Assembly (NCBI RefSeq): GCF_000189635.1
Contig: NW_002476463.1
Coordinates: forward strand, 806,001-870,000
Source of the DNA: Tetrahymena thermophila SB210
Lineage: Eukaryota; Ciliophora; Oligohymenophorea; Hymenostomatida; Tetrahymenidae
Length of the DNA stretch: 64,000 bases
Direction: 5' to 3'
Shown one piece after another: positions 1 through 13,096 of this stretch (position 1 is its first letter; every line of letters begins with the position of its first letter). The notes beneath the pieces are model-generated. The model saw only the letters and a list, made by a program, of their open reading frames with translations, was not told the origin of the DNA and searched no databases. A program made the translations under genes and the position numbers.

Positions 1-1506
1 GTTATTCTATTAATAATCACATATAAATAAGACAAGTAAGATCAAAGCTAAAATCTAAAAAAATAACTCACTATTAATAGTAACTCAGATAGTAAAAAAT
101 AAAATAAGGAAAATACTTTTATGTAGATAAAAAATATGAGTATTAGATCAAATGATTTAAGCAAAAAAATTAACTCAATTTAAATTTTTGAGAATCAAAC
201 AAATAAAAATTCAGAAAAAAAAAAAAACATTATTTAAAAAAGCGCCAATTCTTAAAATTTATAAAATGAATAATTAAGAGCTAGTGAAATGATAACTTCA
301 AATATATTTTAATAACCAAATAAACAAAGCAGTAAATTTAAAATAAATGAATAAATTCTCAACAATAAAAACAGAGATAATTTCAATTTAGATTGTGAAT
401 CCTTAAATAAATCTAAAAATTCTTGCGATTTTGAGGAAATAGATGAGTATGAAAAGGATAAATAAAATGATGCTTCCAATCCTGAAAAGAAAATGAATAA
501 AATAGATCTATTTGTTTTTTAGCATCCATAGCTCAAATAATTCAAATGCTAAAATAGATTTTAATCATCATCCTCATCATAACGAAGTGATAAAACTGAG
601 CATGTTTTTTCATAAATATTTAATTAAATTTAAAATGAAAATAACATTTAAAGGGAATGTAATAATTTATAGATTGTAGCATAAGATAAAAATAATAGTA
701 AATTTGAAAGTCAAAACGAATAGGAAAACTTAAGCTAAGACTTGAAAATATAACAAAATTAAAATGCAAAATGCGATCAAGAATAAGGAATTCATATAGT
801 TGATATTGAAATTAATTAAGTAAACTAAGAGATGTAAATTTAAACTTATTAAGAAAATCAAAATTCCAAATAAGAGCTTTCAAACACAAATAAAGAAGGA
901 TAGAAAAAGTCAGACAAGCAAAGATAAGCAGAAATTAAATAGCGCATATTTTAGATAGCAAAAGAAAAATTGGAAATATATCTAGAAAAGGAGTAAAAAA
1001 TAAAGGCAATACTTGCATACCATTTATTTTTCTAAATATTTATTATTTACAATTAAAAAATACCTAGAATGCTAAGAACAACTATTTATTATAACAGATT
1101 AATATGGCTTTTAGCAATAAATTCAGTTTTTGGAGTGAAATTGAGAGTTTTCTAAATTTTTGTGTTGAGTCTTGTTTCAACAATAATAATATAAATAGTT
1201 ACCATTGTTCTTACTATTTTGTATAAATACAAAAAACTCTAAATACTTGGAATAATCACAACAAGTTTATTTTTGTTGTTCTGCTATTATAGTATTCTAG
1301 TAGTCATATCTGATCAATAACCCTACGATGCAAATATCTGGATTATTTCTTATTTTTCTACTTTATTTTTATCAGATTATATTTATGGCATGATCATATG
1401 CTATATTATGTTTTATCTCAATAAAAAGTACATTCAGAAAATAAAAAATCAAATTTACATAAATATTCTGGGATCTGCGTTACTGATTTAAGCATTTTAA
1501 GAATGA
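1..1506 (+). CDS. 3' part of a multi-pass membrane protein, possibly polycystin/REJ-like
   Basis: The frame is open from base 1 to the TGA at 1504-1506, so the gene starts upstream. The first ten or so residues are hydrophobic (end of a membrane helix). A polar Gln/Asn/Ser/Lys-rich loop of about 300 residues follows. From about base 1010 several hydrophobic helices run to the end, including the stretches IPRMLRTTIYY, FQIFVLSLVSTIII and SDYIYGMIICYIMFYL. A helix, long cytosolic loop, then multi-helix C-terminus resembles the end of ciliate REJ/polycystin-1-like proteins. That family call is from memory of the pattern, not a search. An alternative reading would start at ATG 136 as a separate protein, but upstream coding-like sequence in the same frame argues against it. 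No intron was needed. Confidence 0.5.
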
Positions 1507-2293
1507 TAAAACATTTTATATAGCATATGTTTTCTTAGAATTATTAAATTATATCTATATAAATGCTTTTCAAAAATGTTTTGGATTAAATCCTATTTAA
1601 TAATTTTAAGGTTCATCTAATTACTATATTTAACTAAAATTTTTATTTAGTTTAATTTTTGTTTATAGTTTTCAAAAATATATTAGCACATATAATGAGC
1701 TATTTATTGATTAATCTTAATTATTTACAACCAATAATATATTTCAGAAACTTAATTTCAAAATATAGTTCAAATATCAGAAAGCTTATTCGTGGATGAT
1801 CTACTTTATAAATTATTGGATTATTCAATTAAGAATTTTAGAATAACTATTTAATCTACATAACTCCTAAAATTTAATCTTAATATTGTGTAATCGTATT
1901 ATTTAAAGAGTATTTTTGGCGAATTCTTTAAGTTTATATAACAAGCATTTATTTATTTATTTATTTTAAAATATAAACTTAATTTAAATATATTAAATAA
2001 ATGATTAAAACAGATTTCTATTATCCAAAATTTATAATTTCATATTAATTCTATCATGATAATATTTCTAAAGACTAAAAAAGAAATATTAAATCAAGAT
2101 TAATGTAAGCTTAAAAATGATAGATATCTATACTTATTTATTTATAAAAGAAAACTTTACTTTGAGGATATTTAATATCTTTGTTATTTAATTAAAATTT
2201 ACCACAAAATAAATAATTAATAAGTAAAATTAATATTGATAGTAAAAAGATAGAAAGATATATATATATATATTTATATAAGATATTAAATAA
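1507..2293. other. Intergenic, AT-rich
   Basis: Spacer between the membrane-protein gene and the first SDR gene. One frame stays open over several hundred bases in the ciliate code, but it has no start, no recognisable domain and low-complexity Ile/Asn/Gln composition, so I treat it as chance. A short TA run lies near 2260-2275 just before the SDR start. Confidence 0.4.
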
Positions 2294-3058
2294 ATGAAGA
2301 TAGATTAGGATTTAGTGGTTTTTATAACTGGGGCAGCCAGTGGATTAGGCTTTTAAACTGCTAAAGATTTGTTAGATAGAGGTGCTAAGTGTTTTTTAAC
2401 AGACAGAGATTCAATTGATCATGAATTTCTTTAAAGATATTCAGCAGATAAGGTAGTATTTAGAAATTTAGATATTACAAATGAAGAAGATATTAAGAAA
2501 GCTGTTTAAGAATGTGTAAAATATTTTGGTCATATTGATGCCTTATTGAATAGTGCAGGTATTGCTACTATGCAATTTGTCACTGATGATAGCTTTAATA
2601 CTAAAACAATTACTAATATCTTTAACATAAATGTTGTGGGAGGTTTAAATACAAGTAAGTATGTAGCTCTCTAAATGGTAAAATAGTAGAAGGAAAACTA
2701 AAAAAGCAAAGATTATTTAATAATTAACGTGAGCAGTGCTGCAGCAAATGGAGCTCCAAGTGGACTAAGTATATATGGAGCCACAAAAGGAGCAATTTTA
2801 GCAATGACTCTTCCTATGGCTAGAGATCTTGGTAAATATGGAATTAGAGTAGTATGCATTAGCCCTGGATACTTTAATACAAAGATGGGGAAATCAACTC
2901 CAAAGTAGCTTTATGATTTTATGGCTAGAATGAATTGTTTAGGTAGAAATGGAGAACCATAAGAATTTAGTTAAGCTGTTTAAGGAGTTATGGAATGCTA
3001 ATTTTTAACTGGAACTCATTTTTATTTAGATAGTTGTTATGCCTCACCACATTTTTGA
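2294..3058 (+). CDS. Short-chain dehydrogenase/reductase, HSD10-like (SDR paralog 1)
   Basis: A 254-residue NAD(P)-dependent oxidoreductase with a single exon. The cofactor motif TGxxxGxG is at residues 12-19 (T-G-A-A-S-G-L-G). NSAG follows the central strands. Catalytic Ser is about 148, Tyr 161 and Lys 165 in IYGATKG. The sequences MTLPMARDLGKYGIRV and PG-x-F-x-T and the final F-L-T-G-T-H-F-Y-L-D block match the type II 3-hydroxyacyl-CoA dehydrogenase (HSD17B10) pattern, so a role in fatty-acid or branched-chain amino-acid oxidation is likely, but the substrate is not proven. No clear mitochondrial presequence is seen, as the protein starts almost at the first beta strand. First of four tandem copies; it has I-S-P-G where the others have C-P-G. 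The start ATG is immediately before MKID, shared by all four. Confidence 0.9.
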
Positions 3059-4320
3059 TGAACTAATTAAATTTTTATGTTAAAGATATTTATTTATCAG
3101 TCAAAGTAGATTTTTAACAGAATTCATTTGTTTGTTAGTTAAATTAATAAATAAATAAAACCTAATTATTTTTGATATTAAAAACTATAAATTAGCTAGC
3201 TTAATAGATGTAAAAAACATATTTTTTTTTTACAAATCTTAAATATTTAATTTTTTTGGCTATTTACTAATTGATTTTATTTGAAAAATATTTTTTCTTT
3301 TTTAATCAAATATTAAAATTAATTTAATAAGAACCTTTAAATGCTATTAATATCGAAATTTTCAGATATGTTTAATTCATGATAACTAATATTTTTAGAG
3401 AGAGAGTATTATCCAATAAATCTATTTAAAATTTTATTTTGTTAACTATTTGTTAATTACAATAATTTATTATCTATAAATTCATTTTTTTTTTGAAATA
3501 TATAAAAATCAGCCATTTATTTTTGTTAATTTTCTCATAAAGTTAAAGTTTATAAATTTCCTAATTAAATATAAATTCATTTTCTCTTTAATATTCTAAT
3601 TTAAATCTTACTTCATATTATCTATCTATCTATCTATCCTGCATTAAAAAATTAACATTATCATATGATTAATAATATTTAAAATGAGTATTGTTTAATT
3701 CAATTTTTTAAACTGAGAATGAATTAAAAATTATAGATTAATTAGTTTTTATGATAAATCCAATATTTTAAGAATTTGAAATATCAAAATACTCTATTAT
3801 TAGGTTATTTATAGGATAAATATTCATTTTTGTATAATCTTAAGTCTACAGAAGTATAATGACTTATGTATCTCTAACATTAATTTAACTCGCTTTTTAT
3901 TCTACATCTTAATTATTTTCTTTATATTTATTTTTAAAAGACTTACGAAAATTAATTAAAATATAGAAAGTTTTTTTCAATTTTGACATTTTTTCATAAA
4001 ATTAAATTCGTAATAATTTTATAAAACCACTCTCCATTTTTATATTAATTGTTGAGAATTAATTATGGATAAATATTTAGTTTTGTTTATTTATTTTTAT
4101 ATTGCAAAAAAAACGTTTTGAATAATTATTTTAAAAAATAAAAATAAATAACAAATGTTTGTGATAATTAAAAAATAAATGACGTTGAAAAAGAATTTGA
4201 TCAAGATTTCAACTTAATTAGATATCTATCTTTTTAAAACTTTTGTTGGAGCAATTTCTCAATCATATTCTTAATACTAATTAAAAAATACATTAAAAAT
4301 AATTTACAAGAAATTTTGAT
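3059..4320. other. Intergenic spacer
   Basis: About 1.26 kb of very AT-rich DNA between SDR paralogs 1 and 2. It holds a short TCTA microsatellite near 3616-3638 and nothing else I can support. Confidence 0.6.
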
Positions 4321-5088
4321 ATGAAAATCGATTAAAATTTAGTTGTTTTTATAACTGGTGCCTCAAGCGGCTTTGGCTTCGAAGTTGCCAAAGATCTTTT
4401 AGAAAAGGGAACTAAATGCTACTTAACTGATAGAGATGATATCGATACTGAGTTTTTAGCAAAATACCCTAAAGATCAAGTTACTTTTAGAAATTTAGAT
4501 GTTACTGATGAGTAAGGTATCAAAAGTTGTATTGATGATTGTGTCTAGAAGTTTGGTCATTTAGATGCAGTTCTAAATAGTGCAGGTATTGGAACACCTT
4601 ATTAAAGTATAATTGATGAAAAATTTAGTTTTTCTATGCTAAATCTCTGTTTAAATATTAACGTTGTTGGAACTTTTAATGTATGTAAATATGCAGCTCT
4701 GTAGATGGTTAAATAGCAAAATTAAAACAATCAGAAAAAAGATTATGTAATTGTTAATGTAGGTAGCGTTGCCTCGGCTAATGCCACTCAAGGTATGAGT
4801 ATATATGGAGCATCTAAGGGTGCTGTTCTGGGTATGACTCTTCCAATGGCTAGAGATTTAGGAAAATATGGTATTAGAGTTGTATGTATGTGTCCTGGTT
4901 TCTTTAATACAAGAATGGGATATAGTGTCCCTGAAAGGCTTTACAAGGCTATGGCTAGGGTGACAGCATTAGGAAGACATGGTGAACCATGCGAATTTAG
5001 CCACGCCTTCTAAGGAATAGTTGAAAGCACATTCATAAATGGAAGCCATTTTTATATGGATAGTTCATTTGCTGTTCCTTTATTGTGA
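4321..5088 (+). CDS. Short-chain dehydrogenase/reductase, HSD10-like (SDR paralog 2)
   Basis: A 255-residue single-exon SDR starting MKIDQNLVVFITGASSGFG, so the TGxxxGxG motif is at residues 12-19. The NSAGIG strand end, the V-N-V-G-S catalytic serine block and the Y-G-A-S-K active-site motif are intact. The C-terminal substrate loop (RLYKAMARVTALGRHGEP) and S-T-F-I-N-G-S-H-F match the HSD10 pattern of an enzyme that closes with a conserved NG-hydrophobic-D block. Compared with paralog 1 it has G-S rather than S-S at the catalytic Ser and C-M-C-P-G before the substrate loop. The gene follows a 1.26-kb spacer and is followed by paralog 3 after 646 bp. Separate spacers suggest individual promoters rather than an operon. 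Confidence 0.9.
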
Positions 5089-5734
5089 AAATAAATTATT
5101 AAAATACAGTTCTTACGTCATATGACGTATTACATACCTAATTTATCGTGTAATAAATTAATTAAGTATTTGTAAATGAAAGTCAAATGTCCATAAATTA
5201 ATTTCTTACTTTAGATCATTACAATAATGTTAATTTTTACTCTAAAAATAATTAATTACTTTTAATTTAAATGCTCATTGCTTGAAAGTATTTTGTAATT
5301 TATATAATTATTTAATTATTTTATTGAGGTTTAGTCCTAAATAAATACTTAAATAGATATAATTTATTTTTTTATTATTTTTACTTTAAAAAGTAAATTA
5401 AATAATTTCACTTTTTAAAAAACATTTCTTGCAAAATTAATTTTAAAAAATTCAAACAAATTTAACTTTAAAAAATTCAAAAAAATAAACTTTAAAAGAC
5501 ATTTGAAAGCAAATATTTGTTTGTTTATTATATATTTTATAAAAAGAAATTATCTTGATTTGATAAGATTTGTTATTTATTATTAAGAGGATTTATTTTA
5601 ATTTAGTATTCTTGAGATATTAAACTTATAGTTTTTTATAATGTATTTGGCATTTAATTAAATTTTCTAATATAATTAATTAGGATTTATTTCAAGTTTA
5701 TTATAAGATTCTCACAAAATAATTAAGCATTTTG
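5089..5734. other. Intergenic spacer
   Basis: Spacer of 646 bp between SDR paralogs 2 and 3, AT-rich; nothing else supported. Confidence 0.6.
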
Positions 5735-6499
5735 ATGAAAATAGATTCAAACTTAGTAGTTTTCATCACTGGCGCTTCAAGCGGATTTGGAATTTAAGTT
5801 GGTTTAGACTTATTAAAAAAGGGTTGTAAATGCTATCTTACTGATAAAGATGATATTGAACTTTAGCTTATTAGCCAGTATTCTAGTAGTCAAGTTGTTT
5901 TCAGAAACTTAGATGTTACCAATGAAGAAGGAATCAAGAAAGCTATTGAAGATTGTGTTATGACTTTTGGGCATATAGATGCTGTATTAAATAGTGCAGG
6001 TATTGGTTCTTTAGGATGTATCACAAGCGGAGATTGTAATAATAAAGCACTTGAAAGGTGCTTAAACATAAATGTTATTGGCACGTTTAATGTTAGCAAA
6101 TATGCAGCACTTCAAATGGCTCAATAGCAAAAGCAAAATAAAGAGAGAAAAGATTATGCTATTATAAATGTTGGGAGCATTGCCTCTGTAAATGCATTAG
6201 AAAGGGGTACTATATATGGTGCTTCAAAAGGTGCTGTTCTTTCTATGACTATACCAATGGCAAGAGATTTAGGAAAATATGGTATAAGAGTAGTCTGTAT
6301 ATGTCCTGGTTTTTTTAATACAAATATGGTAAAATAAATTCCAGAAGAAAATTTAAAAAACTTAGCTAAATTAAATTGCCTTGGAAGGCATGGTGAGCCT
6401 TCAGAATTCAGTAGCGCCTTTTAAGCAATAATTGAAAATACATTCATAAATGGTACTCATTTCTAATTAGATAGTTAGATGGGTATACCCAATTTATGA
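5735..6499 (+). CDS. Short-chain dehydrogenase/reductase, HSD10-like (SDR paralog 3)
   Basis: A 254-residue single-exon SDR with all signature motifs: T-G-A-S-S-G-F-G, N-S-A-G-I-G, the I-N-V-G-S serine block and T-I-Y-G-A-S-K-G. The substrate loop differs most from its neighbours (NTNMVKQIPEENLKNLAKLN), and the last residues (QLDSQMGIPNL) replace the D-S-S/C-Y/F-A tail of the other copies, so substrate choice may differ. The reading frame is intact, with TAA and TAG read as Gln at several places. Third member of the tandem array. Confidence 0.9.
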
Positions 6500-7296
6500 A
6501 AGATAATTAATTTAAATGTAATAATTATACATGTCAAAATTAATTAATAGTATTTATTTATCTATTTAGACTTGTAAATCAAATTTGATATTTTTTTGAA
6601 TGTAAGATTTACTTATTCTTAATTTTTTACATATCTTATTATTAATAAAGTAATTAATTATTGATTATTTAATAATATTATCAATAGATACATACATATT
6701 GATTTTATTAATAATTATATGCTAACAAAACTTTCTTTTAGTTAATCATAGTCAGTTTTAGTTTTAAATTAATTTTTTCATTTTTTATATTGAAGTTTAT
6801 ATTCAAACATACATATTGATAGAATTAATTTATACTTTTCAATAACTTAAAATATTTTTGTATTGTAAATTCTAATATTTCTACACCCCTCTTTATAAAA
6901 TTTTATTTTTAATAACATGGATATTCATTAATTTTAATAATATTTTTGAATTTTGTGGGGTACAACATTAAATGAATTTATAATATTTGCTTATTTTAAG
7001 GATGTTTTCTTTTAATTTTTTATATAATTTTTTATAGAGACATTTTATAATGAATGAATGAATGAATGTTAATATTGGGTTTCTCTAATCAATTAAATAG
7101 CTTCAATTTATTAAATATTAAAAGCTTCTAATCTGCAATTATTCTTTATTGATTGATTTTAGAACAAAATATCTATCAAAAATTTAAAATTTATATCCAC
7201 ACAAGTAATAAATAATATTGGTAAATCTAATTGTGTAATTTCATAAATAATTTCTTAGGATAATAACAAAAAATCATAAATTTAATAGAGGATATA
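6500..7296. other. Intergenic spacer
   Basis: AT-rich spacer of about 0.8 kb with a short GAAT/ATGA run near 7051-7068. No gene is supported on either strand. Confidence 0.6.
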
Positions 7297-8067
7297 ATGA
7301 AAATAGACTAAAATTTAGTTGCATTTATTACTGGTGCTTCAAGTGGATTTGGATTAGAGGTGGCAAAAGACCTTTTAGAAAAAGGATGTAAATGCTATTT
7401 AACAGACAGAGACAATATAGATCCAAAGTTCCTTGCTAGCTATCCAAAAGATAGAGTTGTATTCAGAAATTTAGATGTTACAGACGAAGAAGGAATAAAA
7501 AAAGCTATTGAAGATTGTGCAATATAATTTGGACATATAGATGCTGTTTTAAATAGTGCTGGTGTTAATATTCCTGCTTATTTATCAATAATTGATGAAA
7601 AATTCAGTCCCACACATGTTAATAAATGCTTTAATATAAATGTTGTTGGTACTTTTAATGTGAGTAAATATGCAGCTCTTTAGATGGTAAAATAATAGAA
7701 TCAAGCATAATAGAAAAAAGATTATGTCATAGTTAATGTTGGTAGTGTTGCTTCATTTAATTCTAATAACGGGATGAGCATTTATGGAGCATCTAAAGGA
7801 GCTGTAGCTGCTATGACTCTTCCTATGTCTAGAGACTTAGGAAGATATGGAATTAGAGTTGTTTGTATGTGCCCAGGTGTTTTTGATACGCCAATGGGTA
7901 AAAGTGCTCCTGAAAGGTTATATAAAGCTACAGCTAAAGGAACTTGCCTTGGAAGACATGGCCATCCTTCTGAGTTTAGCAACGCTTTTCAAGGAATTCT
8001 TGAATCTACTTTTATGAATGGAAATCACTTTTTCTTAGATAGCTCGTTTGCAACTCCTTCACTTTGA
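7297..8067 (+). CDS. Short-chain dehydrogenase/reductase, HSD10-like (SDR paralog 4)
   Basis: A 256-residue single-exon SDR, the last of the array. TGxxxGxG is at residues 12-19 (T-G-A-S-S-G-F-G). A VNVGSVASFN serine block and IYGASKGAVAAMTLPMSRDL carry the Ser-Tyr-Lys triad. The C-terminal half is very close to paralog 2 (SAPERLYKA, LGRHGHPSEFSNAFQGI), suggesting these two diverged most recently. It ends with FLDSSFATPSL and TGA. Like the others it lacks an obvious targeting peptide. Family function is an NAD-dependent alcohol/hydroxyacyl-CoA oxidation; the exact substrate is unknown. Confidence 0.9.
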
Positions 8068-9239
8068 ATAAATTAAAAATAATGCATCAAATTTTGCGTC
8101 ATCCTTTCTATAAATAAAATAAATATATTGTACTGATTGATTGATTGTAGTTTCTTTTATCAAAAAAAACCAAATATTTTATTTGATTGGATATTTTTTC
8201 AGTTCATAAATTTTGGTTATAAATAAAATGATGAATTATTAATTAATTACTTAATGGATGTTTAATTGAGATGAATTTCATTTTATTACTATGTTAAAAT
8301 ATTCAATTTAAATAAGAATTAAGGTGTTTTATATAAAATAAATAGTTATTTGCATGAGAGTTAGAATTCAAATTAATAGATAGAAGAATTAATAAGAGAT
8401 AAATAAATATAAGTATTTAAACCTTTATAATGAATAAATTATACAATCATAAATATAAATAAATTTATCTATTAAGTTCATTTTGAATACATTAACACAA
8501 ATATGTAGCAATTAAAATTTACTTATTTTACTCTTATTCTCTATAAAGTAAATTAAAAAAATGGATTAATTAATATTTTATATTTTTTAATTAAAATATT
8601 TAAAAATTAATTCAATTCATAATAAATTTTTTATTTTTTGAATTATATTATGTATGTATGTTTCGTAGCTATAAAAGTAAAACCTATATTTTTAATTTAG
8701 AAATATTAAATTTATTAAATATTTTAGATCATATGTGTCTTAAATTTGAATTTTCAAGAAAAGTTACACTGAAATTAATAAAATTCAATTAATATGTCTT
8801 TAATAACTTTACTACCAATTTATTTTTGAATTAGTGAAATAGCTTGCATACAAATTCGTTTCCTTTTTTAATATGTCTTTTGAGAATTTCATATATAAAA
8901 AAGCATTTAGAATAGACAAGTTATAATAGTTAAGTTAAAAAGATATTTATTTTTTATACATTTTTATGAAATCAAATATTTTAGAATTAGATTTCACCAA
9001 AAATTACAAATGAAATATTGAAAATTAGAAAAAAATAGAATCATATTGCGTAAAGACTATTATCACATAATCAATCAAAGTTTGAAATCATAAGAATTAT
9101 TTTTATATAAATACTGATAAGCTTTTTTTATAATTTTTAAAAACTTATTTAGAGATAAGTGTTAGAAAAACTTGTACACAAAATTTTAATTCACTATAAA
9201 GAAGAATAAAGACCTGCTTATACTAATAAGTAGTAAACT
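8068..9239. other. Intergenic spacer
   Basis: About 1.2 kb of AT-rich DNA with short GATT and TATG runs. The kinase frame extends upstream of ATG 9240 without a TGA for a while, but there is no earlier in-frame ATG after the in-frame TGA at 8967. Confidence 0.6.
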
Positions 9240-12200
9240 ATGAAAAAAACTAGCTAAATAGATGAGTAGGTTCTTTAGACTAACGCAAAGTCTAAATATT
9301 TTCCCAAAAAGACAAGGCTGTAAGAGTAGGATTTTTAAATACATAAAAATGTAGCTTAAAATGAAAAATTCAAGTGGCAAGAGCAGGCGAAATATAATTA
9401 TGATGTTTAGCAAGAAAATAAATTAAATATAGATGATCAAGACGATTATATGAAAAATAATTTAGATAGTTATGAAAATACGAACACTATATAAACTTCA
9501 ATTTAAAGAAATGCTAAAAAAATACAAGAAAATTTGAGGAGTAGTCTGAAAAAAGCTAAAGATAAGATAGATACAATAGATGAAAAATTAGGCATAAAAA
9601 AACCAGAAAAACCTAAAATAGTTGCAAAAATATCATTGCATGAGCAAGAAAAGATTCTTTAAAGAAAACTTTTACAACAACAATAGTCCTCTTAGCAATA
9701 ATAACAAATATTTTAAGAAATTGAAACAGAAGATTATAACATTCAAAAAGAATTAAATAATTAATCATAACAAATAAATAATGATAATGTTAAAAGCTCA
9801 CTTAAAAAATTAGAAGGAAGCATACAAACTTCTTAAAAACGAACTATTGGAACATAGGACTACAGTTCTATTTCAAGTTCATCAAATGCCAAAAATTTGC
9901 CTGAAAACAAAATTAAGGGACAACTTTCTTTATTTCAAACTCATTTAAAAAAGAATTTACCAAAAACTCAATAAAAAACTACTCAGTTAAGTCAATAGCA
10001 GTCTGCTTATTTTTCAGTTTCCAGAACAACAAACAAAAAACCATTAAATATTGAATCTGCTGCTACACCTAGAAAATAGATAGATGATCAATATAAAAGT
10101 AGAAAGTCAATAAAATTTAGTGAACAAGTTAACATATTTGGCTCTTCTCAATAGACAATTTAAGATCAAAGACCTACTGTGAAGAAATAAAATAATTAAT
10201 AATAAAATGTTAAGGGAGAAAAATAGTATCGTTATGAAGATTTTTTTAATATTTAGAATACTTAATAAGAAATTAATAATTAAAAAAACTAAATAAATTT
10301 ACTTGACTTAGAAGAAGAAGATGAAGCCAATAATTTCCCTAGATTTTAACAAATTGCTAACCCAAATTAATAAAACTAAGAGCCATAAATTTAAAGGAAT
10401 AATAATGACTTATTTTTTTCTAATTTTGATAGTGAATATATTCCTTAATAATCTGGAGCAGTTAACCATTCTAATATATATCCTTTACCAGCAAGCTCTT
10501 AAATCATAGATAATTTATAAAATTAAAAAGGGAAAGAAGATACAAAATAAAATAGAATTTTAGATCCATTTAGTGATGGATTTGAAAGTGTGATTGAAAG
10601 AAGCAGAAAGAGAACAGAAAAATAAAAAAAGAAAAAGAAATAAAAGGAATAACAATCCAGAAAAAATTTAGATTCAAATAAACTTCCTGATAAGCAGTTT
10701 ATCAGATCCATGAAAGACATTGAGTCTGGTTCTCAAAGAACATCATACGCATTAACAAAAAGATCATTCAAATGGAGTAAAAGTATATTTTCTAGTGGTA
10801 AATAATTAGTTAAATAATATTTGCAGTTTTAAATATTTTTTCATTGAATTTGATAGGTAAATCAAGTCTAAAAAGTGGATAAATATCTAAGGGATAGATA
10901 GAATATGTTTCTAAATTAGCAAATAAATTAGGATAAACAGATTCTTCAGAGGATAGTATGGAAATCGAGGAATTTGTTAATGAATTAGAAGTAAAAAATA
11001 AAAAAGAAATTAGTAAGTACTACGCTTTTAGTAGTAGTGATGAAATTACAGAGCAAAAAGGCTTTAAGCACAAGCAAAAAATTTTATAAAACTATTAAGA
11101 TGAAAAAAAAAAATAAGATTTATCAGAAACTGATTAGATTGAAGGACTAAAAGCTCTTTAAAGTTTTTATAAAATGCTTTAAGTTAGTAATCATGCTGAC
11201 ATAGTTTCTTCTGTTGAAGCTTTTGGAGAGGCTATGACTTTGTTTATTGAAAGCTAAAAGCTTTTTTCCCACATACTCACTCTTGATTCATTTGTTTACT
11301 TTAGCAGTATCGGTGAAGGAAGCTTTGGCACTGTCGATCTTTACTTTTTTAAATAAAATAAATTATAAGAAAGTTAAACAAAAGACTCAAATTTCTTAAA
11401 GTAAACATGGCACACTTCAAATTCTACTATTAAAAATAGTCTTCCTCAAAGCTAATTATTTTCTTCTAGTTAATCTAATTAACCAAATGTGTTACAATTT
11501 AGTAATTTATCAGCCTAATAAAATGAAAATCCAATGATATTCAGTAGTGAAATGCAGCAAGAACAGTCAAATATTTTTAGTAGCAAAAATTCATAAAAAA
11601 ATCAAAGAGACTATTAATATTAAAATCAAGATATGGCAAACTACATAGAAAAACAGTAATCTGTTTATATTGAAAAAATAGATTCAGAAGATTCCAAAAA
11701 TACATAGGAAGAAGTTACTGCATAAAAATTTTAAGAAATGTAATATCTGCCTGTGGCTTGCAAAAAAATAGAAAATTTAGAAGAATATTAGCGTGAACTT
11801 TTCATTATGCAGACAGTTAAGTGTGAGTATATGCCTAAACTTTTTTACTAGGATTTGGATAAATAACTTTTATTTATGGAGCTTGGCTTGTGTAGCTTGG
11901 AAGATTTGAAAAATGATAGTGAAGAAAATGGGTATAAATTTAGTGATGAATTTACTCACTAAATTCTTGTTAATCTGATAAAAGCAGTTGAGTCTCTATT
12001 AAGTAACTATAATTAAGAGACTTAACAAAAGCAGCCACTTTTTCATAGTGACATTAAACCATCGAATGTAATGCTTACTGTAAAGAAATATAAAAACTAA
12101 TCTACTTGCTCTATAAAATTACTTTTAATTGACTATGGAGGTTCTTCATTCGCTTTAGAAGATTACTGGGCATTTTACACTCCTGCTTTTGTTTCTGCCG

Positions 12201-12679
12201 CGGTGTGGGAAAAACTAATTAAAAGATCTTAATCTGGTTAATGCCTTTCCTGGGAAGAAATCAGATACGCAGAAGTATATGCAGCTTGTAGATCAATTTA
12301 ATTCTTGCTCGTACCTGAACAAGATAAAGAATTGTTTAGAAAAGAAAACTATAATTAATTTTTAATCTAATACTCTTACCTCTACCCTAAAACCTGCTCT
12401 ATCCTAAAATAAGTTTATTTCAGTGAAAACATTGGCTATATCAGTAATATATATGAAAGTGTTCTATCTGAATCTGAAAAAACTCTTTACACAGGACTCA
12501 ATCCATAAAATATTCCTTTTGAATCACACAAAATATTTGAGCTTTCAAAGTTTTATAATTGTCTAAGTATGGACTCAAAAGAGCAACCAAACTAAAATAT
12601 TGAATAAGAAAATATATTGAATCATCAAAATTAGAATCCTTTCTTACAAAGTAATCTCAAATCTACTCAAGTCTTCTGA
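9240..12679 (+). CDS. Large divergent protein kinase-like protein (2 exons)
   Basis: Exons 9240-10797 and 10857-12679 (59-nt intron, phase 1; the intron carries an in-frame TGA, so splicing is required) give 1126 residues. The first about 640 residues are Gln/Asn/Ser/Lys-rich and look disordered. A kinase domain follows: glycine loop S-I-G-E-G-S-F-G-T-V near residue 670, then a Q/S-rich insert of well over 100 residues before V-A-C-K-K-I-E (candidate ATP lysine), L-F-M-E-L-G at the hinge, H-S-D-I-K-P-S-N at 916-923 and D-Y-G-G at 945-948. The HRD Arg is Ser and DFG is DYG, but the catalytic Asp, Lys, Asn and metal-binding Asp remain, so activity is plausible. Family within the kinome is not clear. 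The start was chosen as the first in-frame ATG after an upstream TGA. Confidence 0.8.
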
Positions 12680-12753
12680 GATAATTGAAATGTAGCTAGC
12701 TCTTTTTCATTTTTGAGCAAACCAAACAAACAAACAAAAATTAGTTTTTCTAT

Positions 12754-12981
12754 AGTATAAAAAACAATAAATAAATTTCAATAAAACATTAAATTAAGCA
12801 AAAAAAACTATTAAATATTTATAATAAAATATAAAAATACGATCAAGTGAAAAATATATCACACAGTTTAGTTATTTATAATAAAATAATGCATCATTTA
12901 TTTATATTAAATACTTTTAATATTTTTATTATCTCATTAAGTAAAACTAGCATCTTTTTCTTCAAATTAGTTCCTTAAATT
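12754..12981. repeat. Direct repeat copy A (non-coding, about 225 bp)
   Basis: From agtataaaaaacaataaata through ttccttaaat this block reappears almost unchanged at 13097-13319, with small indels. Offset is about 340 bp. It lies just downstream of the kinase stop. No open frame or hairpin explains it; it looks like a local tandem duplication of 3' flanking DNA. Confidence 0.85.
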
Positions 12982-13096
12982 TGCTTTTATTCTCAAAAAA
13001 AATATCTATATATTAATATCTTATTTTCATTTTAATATTTTACTTTCATTTAATATTCATTTTTGACCAAAATTAAACAAAAATAACTTTTTGAAA

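Noticed and set aside
1507-2250. Further exons of the left-edge membrane protein
   Set aside because: One frame is open, but composition is low-complexity and no splice sites join it convincingly.
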